From: Micropterix aruncella
Lineage: Eukaryota > Arthropoda > Insecta > Lepidoptera > Micropterigidae
DNA: 64,000 nucleotides
Direction of reading: 5' to 3'
Assembly (NCBI GenBank): GCA_944548615.1
Contig: OX155980.1
Location: 59,010,533 to 59,074,532 of the forward strand
Part shown: positions 34,736 to 45,479 of the stretch, piece by piece
How the letters are laid out: each line of letters opens with the position of its first letter
Numbering within the stretch: position 1 is the first letter of the stretch
Notes under the pieces: generated by a model
Told to the model about the DNA's origin: nothing
What the model saw: the letters and a program-made list of their open reading frames with translations, nothing else
The model's database searches: none
Made by a program: the position numbers and the translations under genes

Positions 34736-35559
34736 TCTCACTGTTTCCGTGACTCTCCCAGCAAACATACTTGTACACATGCGCACACAATTCTCACCTC
34801 ATATTTTAATTTAAATGTGAATAAATATGAAAAAATAGTAAATTTTACTTAAAATAAAATAAATACAGGAAATCCATAACCGGTTTTATATTTGAAAGTG
34901 TATAAAATATTGTAATCTCGTGTACTTTGTCATACTGAGTGTTTTCTTTATTAAATAAAATAAATCAAAAATTAAATAAAAAAAATAATAATGGGAAACA
35001 AAGTTTAGTTTTGTCATAGAAAACTCTATTCTACTTTCATGGATCCAGGTAAAAAATATTTTCAGAGAATTGGTATTTCACAAGGATGCTATTCATATAT
35101 ATTTCATAATAATGTTCATTTATAATGATACTGTTTGAGGCACTCTCTTTCAACTTAGCATCTTTCTCACATATATACCTATATATTGTAGAAAGAAAGG
35201 AAGAAGCTATTTTTTCCAATGTAGTTGTCGCAACGACACGCGAACTCTTCGCGCCTTGCCACGCCGTGTTAATTTGAGATAGAAAAGAGTGTTAGTTATA
35301 CCAACTTCATAAACCGCTTCAAATATGTATACAAAGGGCTGTAAAAATTAACGAATTAGGAGAATTGAGGAGAATGCGCCTGTAAGTTCTGTGAAGCGGG
35401 AAGCTTAGTGTAACTTCTGACCTACTTCCAAGGCCCTAACGTTTCAAACATTGTCCCATTTAAATAATAGTTTCGTATAAGTATTCATGGATTCTGTCCC
35501 TCATCCTGGCTTCGCCATTAGCATTAACTAAGAGATCATCGACCTGCCAAGGGGATAAT
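34736..35559. other. AT-rich intergenic
   Basis: No features recognised. Confidence 0.45.
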
Positions 35560-35770
35560 AAGCGGCGGCTAGCGATAGACCGCGATCACCGGACGATAGA
35601 CCGACGGCATCCGACGACCGAACGGCGGCACTTTGCCTGTGTCAAAGTGCACCCCGACGGCGTTCGGTGACGGCTTGTCAAATTATTGCAACGCAACCGG
35701 CTCACATTTCATCGGAGCGCAGCGCAGCGGCGATGACGACACTTTTTTCTTGCCGTAAACCACCGCTTTT
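35560..35770. repeat. GC-rich imperfect palindrome
   Basis: A perfect 8 bp stem GCACTTTG/CAAAGTGC with 7 base loop lies at 35628-35650. Around it CGACCGAACG pairs with CGTTCGGTGACGG and GACGGCATCC with GACGGCTTGTC imperfectly. This GC-rich block in AT-rich DNA is probably a foldback or MITE; no family assigned. Confidence 0.5.
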
Positions 35771-35886
35771 CGGCCGCTTTGTTTCAGGCGGGCCCTAATT
35801 TACGACCAGATTTTTTTTTTAAAGTACGAAAATTTAATAATTGGACGCGATTGCGCTTCTATCTTACCGCGCAGACTTATAGAAAC

Positions 35887-35965
35887 CATTGATTATATAG
35901 AATATTACTTTTATCATCGTACTACGATTAAGCAGCTAAGATTTTACTATATTATATTATCAATG
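35887..35965. mobile_element. Internally deleted MITE family M, 79 bp
   Basis: CATTGATTATATAGAATATT at one end and TATTATATTATCAATG at the other, with CGTACTACGATTAAGCAGCT between. These are the two family M termini brought together. Confidence 0.6.
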
Positions 35966-36611
35966 ATCAAACATGGCAAATAACATAACCTACTTTAGTA
36001 AAGGAGTTACGTCAGGATGTGATTTTATACATATTTATATCAATACCTAGTGTGGACATGCTAACTCTACGAGGCTTTATGTAGGCATTGATTATATATT
36101 GTAGGTACTATTGGAATGTTACCCGGCGATGCTAAGGTATCCGTTTCCTCCCCGCTCCCACTCCTCCTTCTCTCACCCCCCTGCCTTCCCCCAAGTAGCC
36201 TATGCTAATCGCCGTTCCTTCCACTTTCGAATTTATAAATTTTTTATGGCGATCGGTTGAACGGCATAGAAGTTGATGTGCTGCAGCGCCATCTAGTGGT
36301 AAGTTATAACAAAGCGGATATCATAAAAACCTTCTTCATACAAAAATAAATATAATATGTGCCAACTTTCATGGTGATCGGTCAAACAGTTTCGGCTCTG
36401 GTTTAGGAGTCTATTATGGAGAGATAGATATACCAACATCCATTTTCATATATCTATATAGATTAGATTGCCCAATTCCATAGTACGATTTGGAAACCTA
36501 TTCGCGCAGGCGAGTCAACACAACCTATTCAGCGTTTAACAAACAGTATGGCGGCGCACTTAAGATAGCGCTTTAAACACGCCTATAAGTTATAAAATAA
36601 TTAAAAATTAT
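35966..36611 (+). repeat. Dispersed repeat with CAGCGCCATCTAGTGG, plus MITE M fragment
   Basis: CAGCGCCATCTAGTGGTAAG near 36285, then GCCAACTTTCATGGTGATCG near 36362 and a TATATAGAT end near 36460 are words of a very common insect dispersed repeat. Immediately after, TAGATTGCCCAATTCCATAG (36468 on) and TTCGCGCAGGCGAG look like a short family M end fragment. Confidence 0.5.
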
Positions 36612-37850
36612 TATGTATATTGCTCAAAGCCGTACTGCGTTTTGGCAGCTAGGATATTACTATGAAACGCAAAGTGTAGATGACACTTTCAGAACATTGG
36701 TTAAACGTCTCTTATCTTCAGTAGCCAAATAGATGGATTTCTAAACACGCCTAAACGATATCATATCTCAAAATAAAATAATAATATGGTAACAAACGAA
36801 TTTTTAAATCATAGCTTTTATTATTTTAGTATTATCACAGTATACCCTGTGGTATTTACTTAAATAAGTCAACTTTTAATTTAGTAGACAGGTTTCATTA
36901 CGTAACAATTACGAATTTTAATGTTCAGAAGCCTAATATATGGTATTCTATCTGTATTATTCGTATTATTTCAGTGATTTGTAATCGCAATATTTCTGTG
37001 ACGTAGCCAGCCTATAAAAATTCTATAGATAGCACTAATAATTAAATGTTATTATTGTTATTATTGGTTAAAATATTGTTTTTTTTTACCGACTTCAAAA
37101 AAGAAGGAGGTTATCAATTTAGTTGTATCTTTTTTTTAAATGTTTGTTAATTCAGAACTCTGCTATTTATTAACCGATTTGGTAAGTCCTTTTTTTTTTG
37201 AAAGAATATAATTACAGATTGGTCCCATTTTTATCAAAATCCTGGTCTGATGATGGGATCCATGAGGAATTGGGGAAACTCCTCAAATATTATCATATGA
37301 AGTTGCAAATATACATGTTGGTTCAATTCCGATGACAATGCATTTTTATGGTAAGCATGACCTGATTGTACACCCTGGGTTGACTCCCGACGATGGCACT
37401 CCTGAACGGTCAACAGCAGACACGAAATTTTGTATACTCATTCAGTTATGATAGCCCGTTCTAAGTTGCACCACGACATGGCTGCTGCACCTAGAGTTGG
37501 CTACCGACGAGGGGACTCCTCAACGGTCAACAGCACAGACACGAAATTTTCTATATGTTCTAGGTTTCAACAAGAGAGGTCTCCAACGAGGTAGTTCCTC
37601 AACGGTCAACAGCAAAGATACACAGATTTTGTATACGCATTTATTTATAATAGCGCGTTCTAAGTTTCACCATGACATGGCTGCTGCTTTTATTAAAAAA
37701 ATGGATTCGGTTTAATTTTTTGTTAAAATGTTGTCTATTATAGCATTAATCAGTCCTTTATAAAAAACATTAATTATTAATGTTGGTATATATGGCCAAA
37801 TACATTGCTATTAGTTTCACCGTAAATGCTATCATGGAATTAAATACCTA
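36612..37850 (+). mobile_element. MITE family M, copy 4, split by an insertion
   Basis: Starts TTATGTATATTGCTCAAAGC then GTTTTGGCAGCTAGGATATT and runs to TTATTATTGGTTAAAATATTG at 37078, where a foreign 643 bp element begins. The MITE resumes at 37722 with GTTAAAATGTTG and ends with GGCCAAATACATTGCTATTA and AATGCTATCATGG. Collinear with copy 1 across the break. Confidence 0.75.
37079..37721 (-). mobile_element. VNTR-bearing element, copy 2, inserted in a MITE
   Basis: On the minus strand it starts with a 119 bp-type tandem array (three to four units with GCTGTTGACCGTTGAGGA), passes the tail CCATAAAAATGCATTGTCAT, CGGAATTGAACC, and ends CCTTCTTTTTTGAAGTCGGT followed by nine A. It is flanked by GTTAAAATATTG (37067-37078) and GTTAAAATGTTG (37722-37733), a candidate 12 bp target duplication. 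An A-tail with such a duplication suggests target-primed retrotransposition in trans. The plus-strand end word ACCGACTTCAAAAAAG belongs to a very common lepidopteran repeat. No protein is encoded. Confidence 0.7.
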
Positions 37851-37914
37851 CACATACAGCCAAGTAGAGTGAGCATGTGCAATATGTCAACACTACTGGG
37901 TAGCTAACAGACCC
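37851..37914. other. Short spacer
   Basis: Unassigned sequence between MITE M copy 4 and the GC-rich repeat. Confidence 0.4.
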
Positions 37915-38575
37915 TGTTGCAGTTTGGCCACTGAGACCCATGTGTTCAGGGTCGGTCAAACTCACGGGTCAACACCTATCCGGCGGCCTCCACGTAGACG
38001 TGCGAGCCAAGGTAGGACTCTGGCCTGCGGACCAGTTTCCCCTACAAGTCAACTTTCGGGTGCTCCTGGACGGTTTGCACGCCGTGCGGCGTCAGCCAAT
38101 CGATGTGCATTCTGACCGACAGCCCCGGGGAAGTCTGGAAACAGTAATGTCTCTTATAGAGCGGGGATAGTTGCCCACCTTACGGCAACTGCTCTTGAAA
38201 CGACCAATCGGCTACCCGATACCGGGTGAAGAGCCGGGCAAATATAGCCGTGGTCCGCGATCAGTAGTCACCGTATCACCCTTACGTAAGGGAGAGGACC
38301 GCGAAAGCGGACTCGAATCTGTACCGGTCGGGAGACCGGAGTAAACTGGTTGCGACTGATAGTAAGGGCGCGGGTGTCGGCCCGCTGGAGCGATTGACCT
38401 GGTTATCTCGCGGTAAGGCGTTGGTCTCTTAAGGGCATGTAACGTAACTAGACGGTGAACTGTTTTCGTCCCAAGTCTTCTGCGCTCAACTCATGGGAGA
38501 CAGAACGATCTAATATCGTTAAAACTTCCTGACTTGACGGGTTCGCCCGTTGTAGTCGACAGCTCTGTGTATAAA
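37915..38575 (+). repeat. GC-rich dispersed repeat family G, copy 2
   Basis: Homologous and collinear with 4090-4600: CGTGCGGCGTCAGCCAATCG, GCAACTGCTCTTGAAACGAC, CTACCCGATACCGGG, GTGGTCCGCGAT, GGTAAGGCGTTGGTCTC and ATCGTTAAAACTTCCTGACT then GGGTTCGCCCGTTG. High GC, no long open frame. Ends close to AT-rich DNA at about 38575. Confidence 0.68.
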
Positions 38576-39380
38576 TATGTATAAATAAACATCCTGACGT
38601 AACTAACATACTAAAATAGGCTAAGATATTTGCTATTTTTGATAATTGATAATATGTATATATTTATTTACTTAACTATATTTTAAACCAATTGATATGA
38701 TTATAATAATTACTATGATTTAAAATCAAAGGCTGTATGTGCATAATAAGGAACCATTTTACCATAGTTAATTAAATGATTAATTTATTTGTGTATTTAT
38801 TTATTATTTTTTTAATGTACTTACCTTTATGTTTAGTATTAAACGGTTAGGTAGTTATTCATTTAAATAAATCTCTTTTATTTTTTAATAATAAATGAGT
38901 GATCTGAATAAATGAATGAAAGAAAAGAAAAGATAATATAGAGTCTCTATATTTTATATACTATCACTCCAGAACAGATATAAAATCTAGTGGGGTAATA
39001 AAACCACACAAACCCTATCTAATATGCTTCGTAAAAAAATGTTTTAGGAATATTATTATTGAATTTTTTTATTGTCAAAATCTGTTATTTTATTGGGTAA
39101 TCATAAAAATATAATATAAATAAAATCGCATAAAAATGAGTCACTATTATTTCTGATATTTATAATTACTTTCAAAAATTATGTAGCCGAAAGTAACAGA
39201 TGAATGTTAATAAAATTCAAATAAATTGTTCAAAAAATCCCCAAGCTTAAAGAAAGCATGTATGGATTGCAGTTTTTATTTAGGAAACCTTTCAAAGCTT
39301 TCGTTTCCATCTGCCGTGTGGAGAGTAGTAGCTGCAGCTTGAAGCTCAAATACCCATTTTTTACCCTTTCTTTTAAGTTT
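38576..39380. other. AT-rich intergenic
   Basis: No features recognised beyond ATTT-rich simple sequence. Confidence 0.5.
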
Positions 39381-39690
39381 GCGTAAAGCGCTATGACAAC
39401 ATCCATCAACATCCATCACGTCTGCGTGTATTGTGAGAAAAACCCGACTTCTTTTACCCGAAGACACTTTGGCTATTTAGAGCCCAAATTGTTCAACGAA
39501 CTTAAAGAATCTTTAAGTCCTACAGAAATGTCAGATTTCAATGATCTGTTTTATTCTGTATTATATTTTTCTGTTTTTTTTTTATTTCTACATATATGTG
39601 CGCGCGAATGCCATCTTTTAGACTATTCGAATATTAAAGTGCTTAATTATTACTTGTTGAAACAAATATACCAGATAGTAAATTGACATC
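39381..39690 (+). pseudogene. Possible LINE pol C-terminal fragment
   Basis: The plus frame from 39393 contains TSFTRRHFGYLEPKLFNELK, which resembles the C-terminal block of jockey-type pol proteins (TSFGQRxFSFIGPxLYN in families A and J1 here). Nothing else in the frame is diagnostic. Low to moderate confidence. Confidence 0.4.
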
Positions 39691-39697
39691 TTTATGT

Positions 39698-39950
39698 CAT
39701 TCATATTAAAATTATAACAGCTATGATTTAAAAATTGGTTTGTATTATATCATTATTTTATTTCGAGATAGGATACCATATAGGCGTGTTTAGAGAGCCA
39801 TCTATAGTGTGCTACTATCCTGCAATACTACGAACGCCGCCATATTGAACATACGACAAGATTAATGAATTGCGTTTCGTAGTAAAATCCTAGTTGACAA
39901 ATCGTAGTACGGCGTTAAACAATCTGATACGCTATATAATCAGTGGTTCG
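39698..39950 (-). mobile_element. MITE family M, copy 5 (one end only)
   Basis: AATTATAACAGCTATGATTT, CATCTATAGTG, GCGTTTCGTAGTAAAATCCT, then AACAATCTGATACGCTATAT and AATCAGTGG, matching the right third of copies 2 and 3. The left part is lost. Confidence 0.72.
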
Positions 39951-40403
39951 GAATATGGCCTAGTTAGATAGATTCTGCAATAAAAACCATTTAAATGTGT
40001 TTAAAAAAATGAGAAAGGCACAGAAAGCCCGAGCGGGGATGCACTCCCACTCCAAAATATCGCCAACGATTGGAGCGGAAGCGTCCAGTGGACGTCGCGT
40101 AACGCATATAATAACAATTAAAGGTTGAAAACGCTCCCATACTAAGGTCCCGCCAGAGTTAGCGATGGAATGTTGTTGTTGCCCGCAAATATATAACAGG
40201 TTACAAAGCATTCAGAACAAATTTGTGTGATACATATACGTTAAAACAAAAGCTATTGCAACAACACAAACGAGGCTTCTGTACTTTTTAAAATGAATCC
40301 TCTGTTGCATAGGCGTATTTTTAATGGTTCTGTGTATAATTTAGAAACACTCAAAGGTATCTTTAATTGTAGCGATCTAGTGGGAAAAATTAAAATATAT
40401 ATA
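39951..40403. other. Intergenic
   Basis: No features recognised; the minus-strand open frame at 39960-40211 has no family resemblance. Confidence 0.4.
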
Positions 40404-41590
40404 CACTGCCGGCCAAAAGTTTGAGACCACCTACATCAAGGAAGGAAAATAAAATAAAACTCGAAATACTAAGCAAGAGGTATAATTATTAATTAAAACA
40501 CTTATTTATACATACATCAAGAAGAAAACAAAAAAGAACAATAATTTACCTTAAAAATACCGTTCAAATTTTAAAAAGAATTTTTCGTCAAAAAACCCTC
40601 CCTTGCATTTTATTACTTTTTTCACTAGTCTCGGCATACAAGCAATCAATTTGTCGATTGTATTTTGTGAAATATTGTTCCAGCTTTCTTGAAAAGTCTT
40701 CACATGCCTTCTTCCGAGGAGGGACAACAGCTGCGCATATTTCTATCTAGCTCTTCCCACAGAAGCTCAGTTGGGTTGAGATCCGGGCTCTGAGGGGGCG
40801 ACACCATGTTTTTTTAACACCCATTCTGTTTCTTAATGTTCTAAATAAGCCGTGCATAATTGTGAACTATGTTTGGGATCATTATCTTGTTGGAAAAAAA
40901 AATCCATTTCCAATTAATCTTAAACCAGACAGAACGGCATTTTGCTGTAGTAATCGTTTATACTGCTCCTTTTTCATGATTCCTTCGACTCCTACCAAAT
41001 CTCCGGTTTCATGGACCGAGAAGCATCCCAAGACCATAATGGAACCACCACCATGCTTGACTGTTGGCACCACACAGTCTAGCATCATATTTTTCTAAGC
41101 GCTATGTCGAACAAAAATTCGTCATTTAGATCCAACTAATTCAAATTTGGATTCATATGTCCAAAGAACTTTTTAGAAGTTGTCTCCAGTCCAGTCTCGA
41201 TGGGTAAGGACCCACTGCATTCGTTTCTTTTTGTTTTGTTGCCTTAGTAGTGGCTTTCGAATGGCAACGCGATCATCGTCTTTTTACTGTAGTCAATGAC
41301 ACAGGTTTAGATCGGGATTTCTCCACTTCTGGTAACGTGGATGAAATTATCCTGGCGAGAAGTGGTAGCTCTCGGCCTTCCCGATCGCGAACGATATTGA
41401 TTACTGCCAGTCTCCTTGTATCGGGTTATTGTGTTATGAACACAAGTCTTCGACAACTTAAGTTGAGAGGCAATCGCTCGTTCAGATTTTCCTTCGTTGT
41501 GTAAAACAACTACGGCACAACGAGTTTCACTGCTAATTTCGCGAACTTTACCCATTTTAATATCTTCACTGTAACAATGACTAGCTCGGC
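40404..41590 (-). pseudogene. Tc1-like transposon relic
   Basis: At the left, after TA (40402-40403), CACTGCCGGCCAAAAGTTTG is a Tc1-type terminal repeat. On the minus strand, 41560-41307 encodes GKVREISSETRCAVVVLHNE and ERAIASQLKLSKTCVHNTIT, the paired-like helix-turn-helix, and GRPRATTSRQ, the linker. Then near 41140 VLWTYESKFELVG has Tyr where the family has the first catalytic Asp. 41088-40882 gives VPTVKHGGGSIMVLGCFS and GIMKKEQYKRLLQQNAV. A frameshift in an A-run near 40895 precedes the relic of QQDNDPKHS (second Asp kept), and near 40790 QSPDLNPTELLWEEL keeps the catalytic Glu. The opposite terminal repeat is missing; the copy ends at a VNTR element near 41590. Dead. Confidence 0.88.
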
Positions 41591-41860
41591 ACGAACTTTT
41601 GTATACGCATTCAATTACGATAGCCCGTGACATGGGCGTTGCACTCAGGGTTGGCTACCAAAGAGGGGACTCCTCAATTTTCAACAGCACAGATACGAAA
41701 TTTTGTATAGCATTCAATTATGATAGCCCGTTCTAGTTCGACCATGACTGGACCGTGGAGTGGACTCCTCAACGGTCAACAACACATACACAAAATTTTG
41801 TATACTTCATTTATGGTAGCCCGTTCTGTCTTCTTTATAGAGCATTTTAATAAAAGCTTG
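41591..41860 (-). repeat. VNTR-bearing element, copy 3 (partial)
   Basis: Two units in plus-strand reading: TTGTATACGCATTCAATTAC, GTTGGCTACCAAAGAGG, GACTCCTCAACGGTCAACA, GATAGCCCGTTCT. The right side ends AGCATTTTAATAAAAGCTTG like copies 2 and 5. The A-tail side is missing, cut at the junction with the Tc1 relic. Confidence 0.68.
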
Positions 41861-42370
41861 TTTTTAAAAATGCTTTTTACTATTATTCTTATGTTAGACA
41901 GACTTTCACCTCACTTTCAGCCTTATTTTGATCCACTTATTACGTCAATAAAGAGTTTATTCAATGTTAATGCCGTCTTACTTCCGCACGTATGTACTAT
42001 GCAATATTTATAATGCACTTTTAATCAGATATATAAAAAATCTTCACCCCAAGAGTAACAGACCCGCTAATGACTCGTATTCGTAAGTTCAAATAAACCA
42101 AGGCTCGAATACTAAATGAAAGATACAGAAAGTCATATTATAAAGACGAATAGTCAGTTATAAAATAGTCAATTCAGAAATATTACAAATATAAATGGAG
42201 CAATAAAATTAGTCTATACAAATTTAAATATAATAATCTATCTCCGATTATCAAAATGATTGAATTTAGTAAATAGTAATAAAAATGTAATAAAATAATC
42301 ATGAAAAATTAGAAAATTCAATACTGGCTAGGCCCCTAATTTAATAAATTGGGTTCTTAATAAGAATTCG
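41861..42370. other. AT-rich intergenic
   Basis: No features recognised. Confidence 0.5.
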
Positions 42371-42700
42371 GTCCGGATCTTCTTTTTCTTGGGCATATCA
42401 GCGGTTATAGAACCTACGGATTTCGGGACACTTCACTATATATAGTGAATACGGTGGCTCTGTGGCTGGCGAGTGGCGAGCGCGGAGGTCTGTCGGCTGG
42501 TGCCAGTGGCAAGTTTTGAGTGCTCTCAGGTACCTGGTTTCGAGTACTTGAGTGTCGGCAAATATTTATTATTTGGCGAAGCGGCCGACCGTGGGCTACT
42601 GTACCGGCCATCTCACAGCCACGCCGCGCCGGCCAAGACATAAGTGGCCTTCTCTCCCTCTCTCTCTCTCATTCTCTTTTCTCTCTCTCTCTCTCTCTAA
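42371..42700. other. GC-rich island followed by a (TC)n tract
   Basis: A GC-rich block at 42440-42645 with palindrome CACTATATATAGTG near 42430 lies in AT-rich DNA, and (CT)n runs follow at 42653-42698. It could be a promoter-like island or a repeat; no ATG exon with splice donor is convincing. Overlapping frames open on both strands reflect composition. Confidence 0.4.
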
Positions 42701-43508
42701 TTCTATTCCCGCTTATACACGATTAAATACTCATAGATAGTGATAAACATTTGTTAGAAAAAAAATATAGTAGGAGCAAAATTAAATATTTATTTGGATT
42801 GATTCTCTACATCAAACTCAATATTAGGGGTTGTTTTTTATAAATTATTTCCTGTTTCAAGCCTTTTTTATTAATGGAGATTGTTTTACTTGTAACAACA
42901 ATCAATTTTTGTGCATTTTGCATATTGTGTTTATGGTTTGTTTTTAAAAAATGTTTAAAAATATATGTTTGACAGTTAGCTGTCAATGAGTTTTTTAAAA
43001 AATAGTTGAGTAGGTATGTCAATGTTGCAATGCTAAAATATAAAAAATACAAACTCATTAGTGATTTTTAAATAAACCATTTGGAAATACCAAAAATAAT
43101 TCACGTTTAGTTGGTTTTTTTTGGGCATAAATTAATTAATGACTTTGTGATTTTGAAAAGAGACTGTTCACCATCTGCCGCGTTACTTATTTAAACTGCT
43201 AAGAGGTGCGGTAAGTATCCAGGCCATCCTTCATCTGCATTTGTCGCAGTCAAATGCCATAACCCGGCTTTCTATTTATATATAGCCTAATGCTGTAATT
43301 CGAAATTTAAATTTTAAGTGTCAACATATTTTAAAATTTTCTCACCTCTAATTAATAATTAAATAATAAATTTATAAGAATATAGTGAATTCTAAAGTCT
43401 GGATTCACTCGCGGTTAACACGGGACGCGTCCCGAAGGATCTTATCGGTCTGAGCTGTTCACTGTAAATATTCGACCAGCGTGTCTATAGACAAAGTCGA
43501 CCATCGAA
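42701..43508. other. Intergenic
   Basis: AT-rich with CTGACAGTTAGCTGTCA-like palindrome near 42970-42990. No gene recognised. Confidence 0.4.
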
Positions 43509-44086
43509 AACAAGCGAGCTGTCGTTACTGGCTGGGGGCAGATCGACTTTGCTGAAGATACATCGGACGACTTACTGAAGGTGGTGGTGGATTTGATTGA
43601 CCAGCCGACCTGTCGAAGATTATATGCAAAGACTCTCTGAAAGAGGTTACCGCAAGGTATAACGGACGATCAATTGTGCGCTGGAAGCTTAGTAGGAGGA
43701 CGAGACTCTTGTAGAGGCGATAGTGGTGGACCTCTGCAAGTGACGATAGCTGACAACCAATGCCTCTTCAACATAATCGCCGTTACCAGTATTGGAAAGA
43801 GCCCTTGCGGAAGTGCCAAGGGACCTGGCATATACACTGCCGTGAAGAGTCATGTGAAATAAATGGCGTTTTAGGAGTATGTCTACCGCCGGAAAATTGT
43901 CCAAAAACTGACGGGGATTTGCCAAAAGGGAAACTATCATAATTTTGTATAATGTCGGAACAAGAGACTGTATGCTGTATTCAACACAACCCCATGAGCA
44001 ACAACACGAGATCATCAGAAAACCAGGATAAATCCAATAATGCATCTTCTACATCACCGCCTGCTACAACAACTACCAATAAGTAA
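43509..44086 (+). pseudogene. Broken serine protease joined to a clip domain
   Basis: Frame 43509-43859 reads NKRAVVTGWGQIDFAEDTSD, then LCAGSLVGGRDSCRGDSGGP (catalytic Ser in GDSGG) and SPCGSAKGPGIYTAVKSHV, the C-terminal half of an S1 trypsin-like protease such as secreted clip-domain proteases of insect immunity or clotting. A TGA at 43638-43640 interrupts it in frame, and the His and Asp of the triad are not found upstream. In another frame from about 43847, SCEINGVLGVCLPPENCPK, a TAA at 43940, then FCIMSEQETVCC give the six-Cys pattern of a clip domain, followed by a Ser/Thr/Asn-rich linker ending at a stop near 44082. Normal proteins have clip first, protease last; here the order is reversed. 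Probably a decayed remnant of neighbouring paralogues. Confidence 0.72.
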
Positions 44087-44265
44087 CCGGTCATCTCTGC
44101 AATAGCTCCAGAAAAACCTTAAACATCGCCACAAGCCATAACTACTATACCAATTTCATAAATGACAGTGTGGAAAAACGAACTAAATCCGAAAAAAATA
44201 GTTCTGCAATATTGAGTACAAATTTAACAATGACAGCCATTGCTGTGTTGGCCATTAATTAATTT
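44087..44265. other. Spacer after protease relic
   Basis: Repeats of CTACAACAACTACCAATAA/ATAACTACTATACCAA style; could be decayed linker-coding sequence. Nothing firm. Confidence 0.35.
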
Positions 44266-44490
44266 ATTTTATTTTATCTGCATCCAAACTTTTCTCTGGT
44301 CGTAACGGTCTCCGTTCCATCAGGTTCAGAAGAGGGAGGAAGAGAGAGTGCACCCGTGGTCGCGCGCCCACCTGTGCACTATAATATAGCCTGCGCACTT
44401 GACTGCTTCCGAACAATGGACTCTGAGAAGACTAAAGAAGTCACTAAAATCTACAATGCAGTCGCTATGGCCGAACACGGCTAGAAGGAT
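44266..44490 (+). repeat. Short dispersed repeat (SINE-like)
   Basis: GTCGCGCGCCCACCTGTGCA, CTATAATATAGCCTGCGCAC and GCCGAACACGGCTAGAAGG resemble a dispersed repeat I associate with lepidopteran genomes (family wording around GTGCACTATAATATxTCCTGCGCA). No second copy in this window, so this rests on recall and has only moderate support. Confidence 0.45.
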
Positions 44491-45479
44491 ATATATAATG
44501 CTGTAATTTTAAAATTTGCCGAACAACTTTAGGTTTATTAGATTAAGTCTTAAGGTCATGGGTAAATGCTATAATTATTGATTAAATATGACTAGTCCAT
44601 TTTAGGCTCTCGTTCCGAAGAAATATGAAAATGGTCTTATTATTATCGTATTTAACGAAGAGTAATACCCATATTCTAATCGAGAGTTGTGGAAGCAATT
44701 GACCATTTCTACTGAAAATATATTTTTATTAGGAAGATATAAGTATGAAATTATTTTCTAACTAATCGTATCTGATATTTTCAACAATTTTAATAATAGA
44801 TGAAAAATATGTTATTACAATAATAAAAATTAAATCAAATTAATAATTTTTAATAATTATGTATATATGAAGTAAAATAAGATATCAGACATAACAATGT
44901 TTGTTAGTGTACGTCAGAGCTGAGGCAGCGAGAATTGAAAAGTATTTCCCCTTTTTTATATTTCTATTATAATCATATTTTTCTATTTAACATTTTGTTT
45001 CTAAATCCCTGACCACTGAGTCCAAACTACTTTGATACGCATTCTTCTAATGATACAATTTTGTCCGACACATCATTGTGAACATCAAGAACTCCACCAA
45101 GCACATGTTTTGTAGTTGAGTGGCCATTATAGAAGTACGAGGTTTGTACTGAAAATATGTATTTCAAAAAGTCTTCAAATTCACTGTAAAGAGTGCAAAC
45201 TTGCTTTGTAAACGTGAATTTTGTCAGTCAACGGTTATTTTATTATCTATCTATAGGCGGAGCTGAAAGCGGAAAAGGGGGGGCAGGATTTGGAGTTAAT
45301 ATATCTTACTGATTCGCCACCTGCGTCTGTTTTGCCCTCCCTTATCGTAACTGGGTATAAGGAGTTTGTGAGACAGGCTTTCTCTTGCTCATCAGCTTTG
45401 GGCCATCCGAAATAATATACACATATTATTCTATCATACACTGTCAGGATATGCAATACTACAAAATTTTAACGAAAAA
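44491..45479. other. AT-rich intergenic
   Basis: No gene recognised. The minus-strand open frame at 45247-45456 has no family resemblance. Confidence 0.45.

Noticed and set aside
37236..37295. CTGATGA followed by GGGGAAAC as a hammerhead
   Set aside because: No stable stem II can be formed between the two boxes and spacing is wrong.
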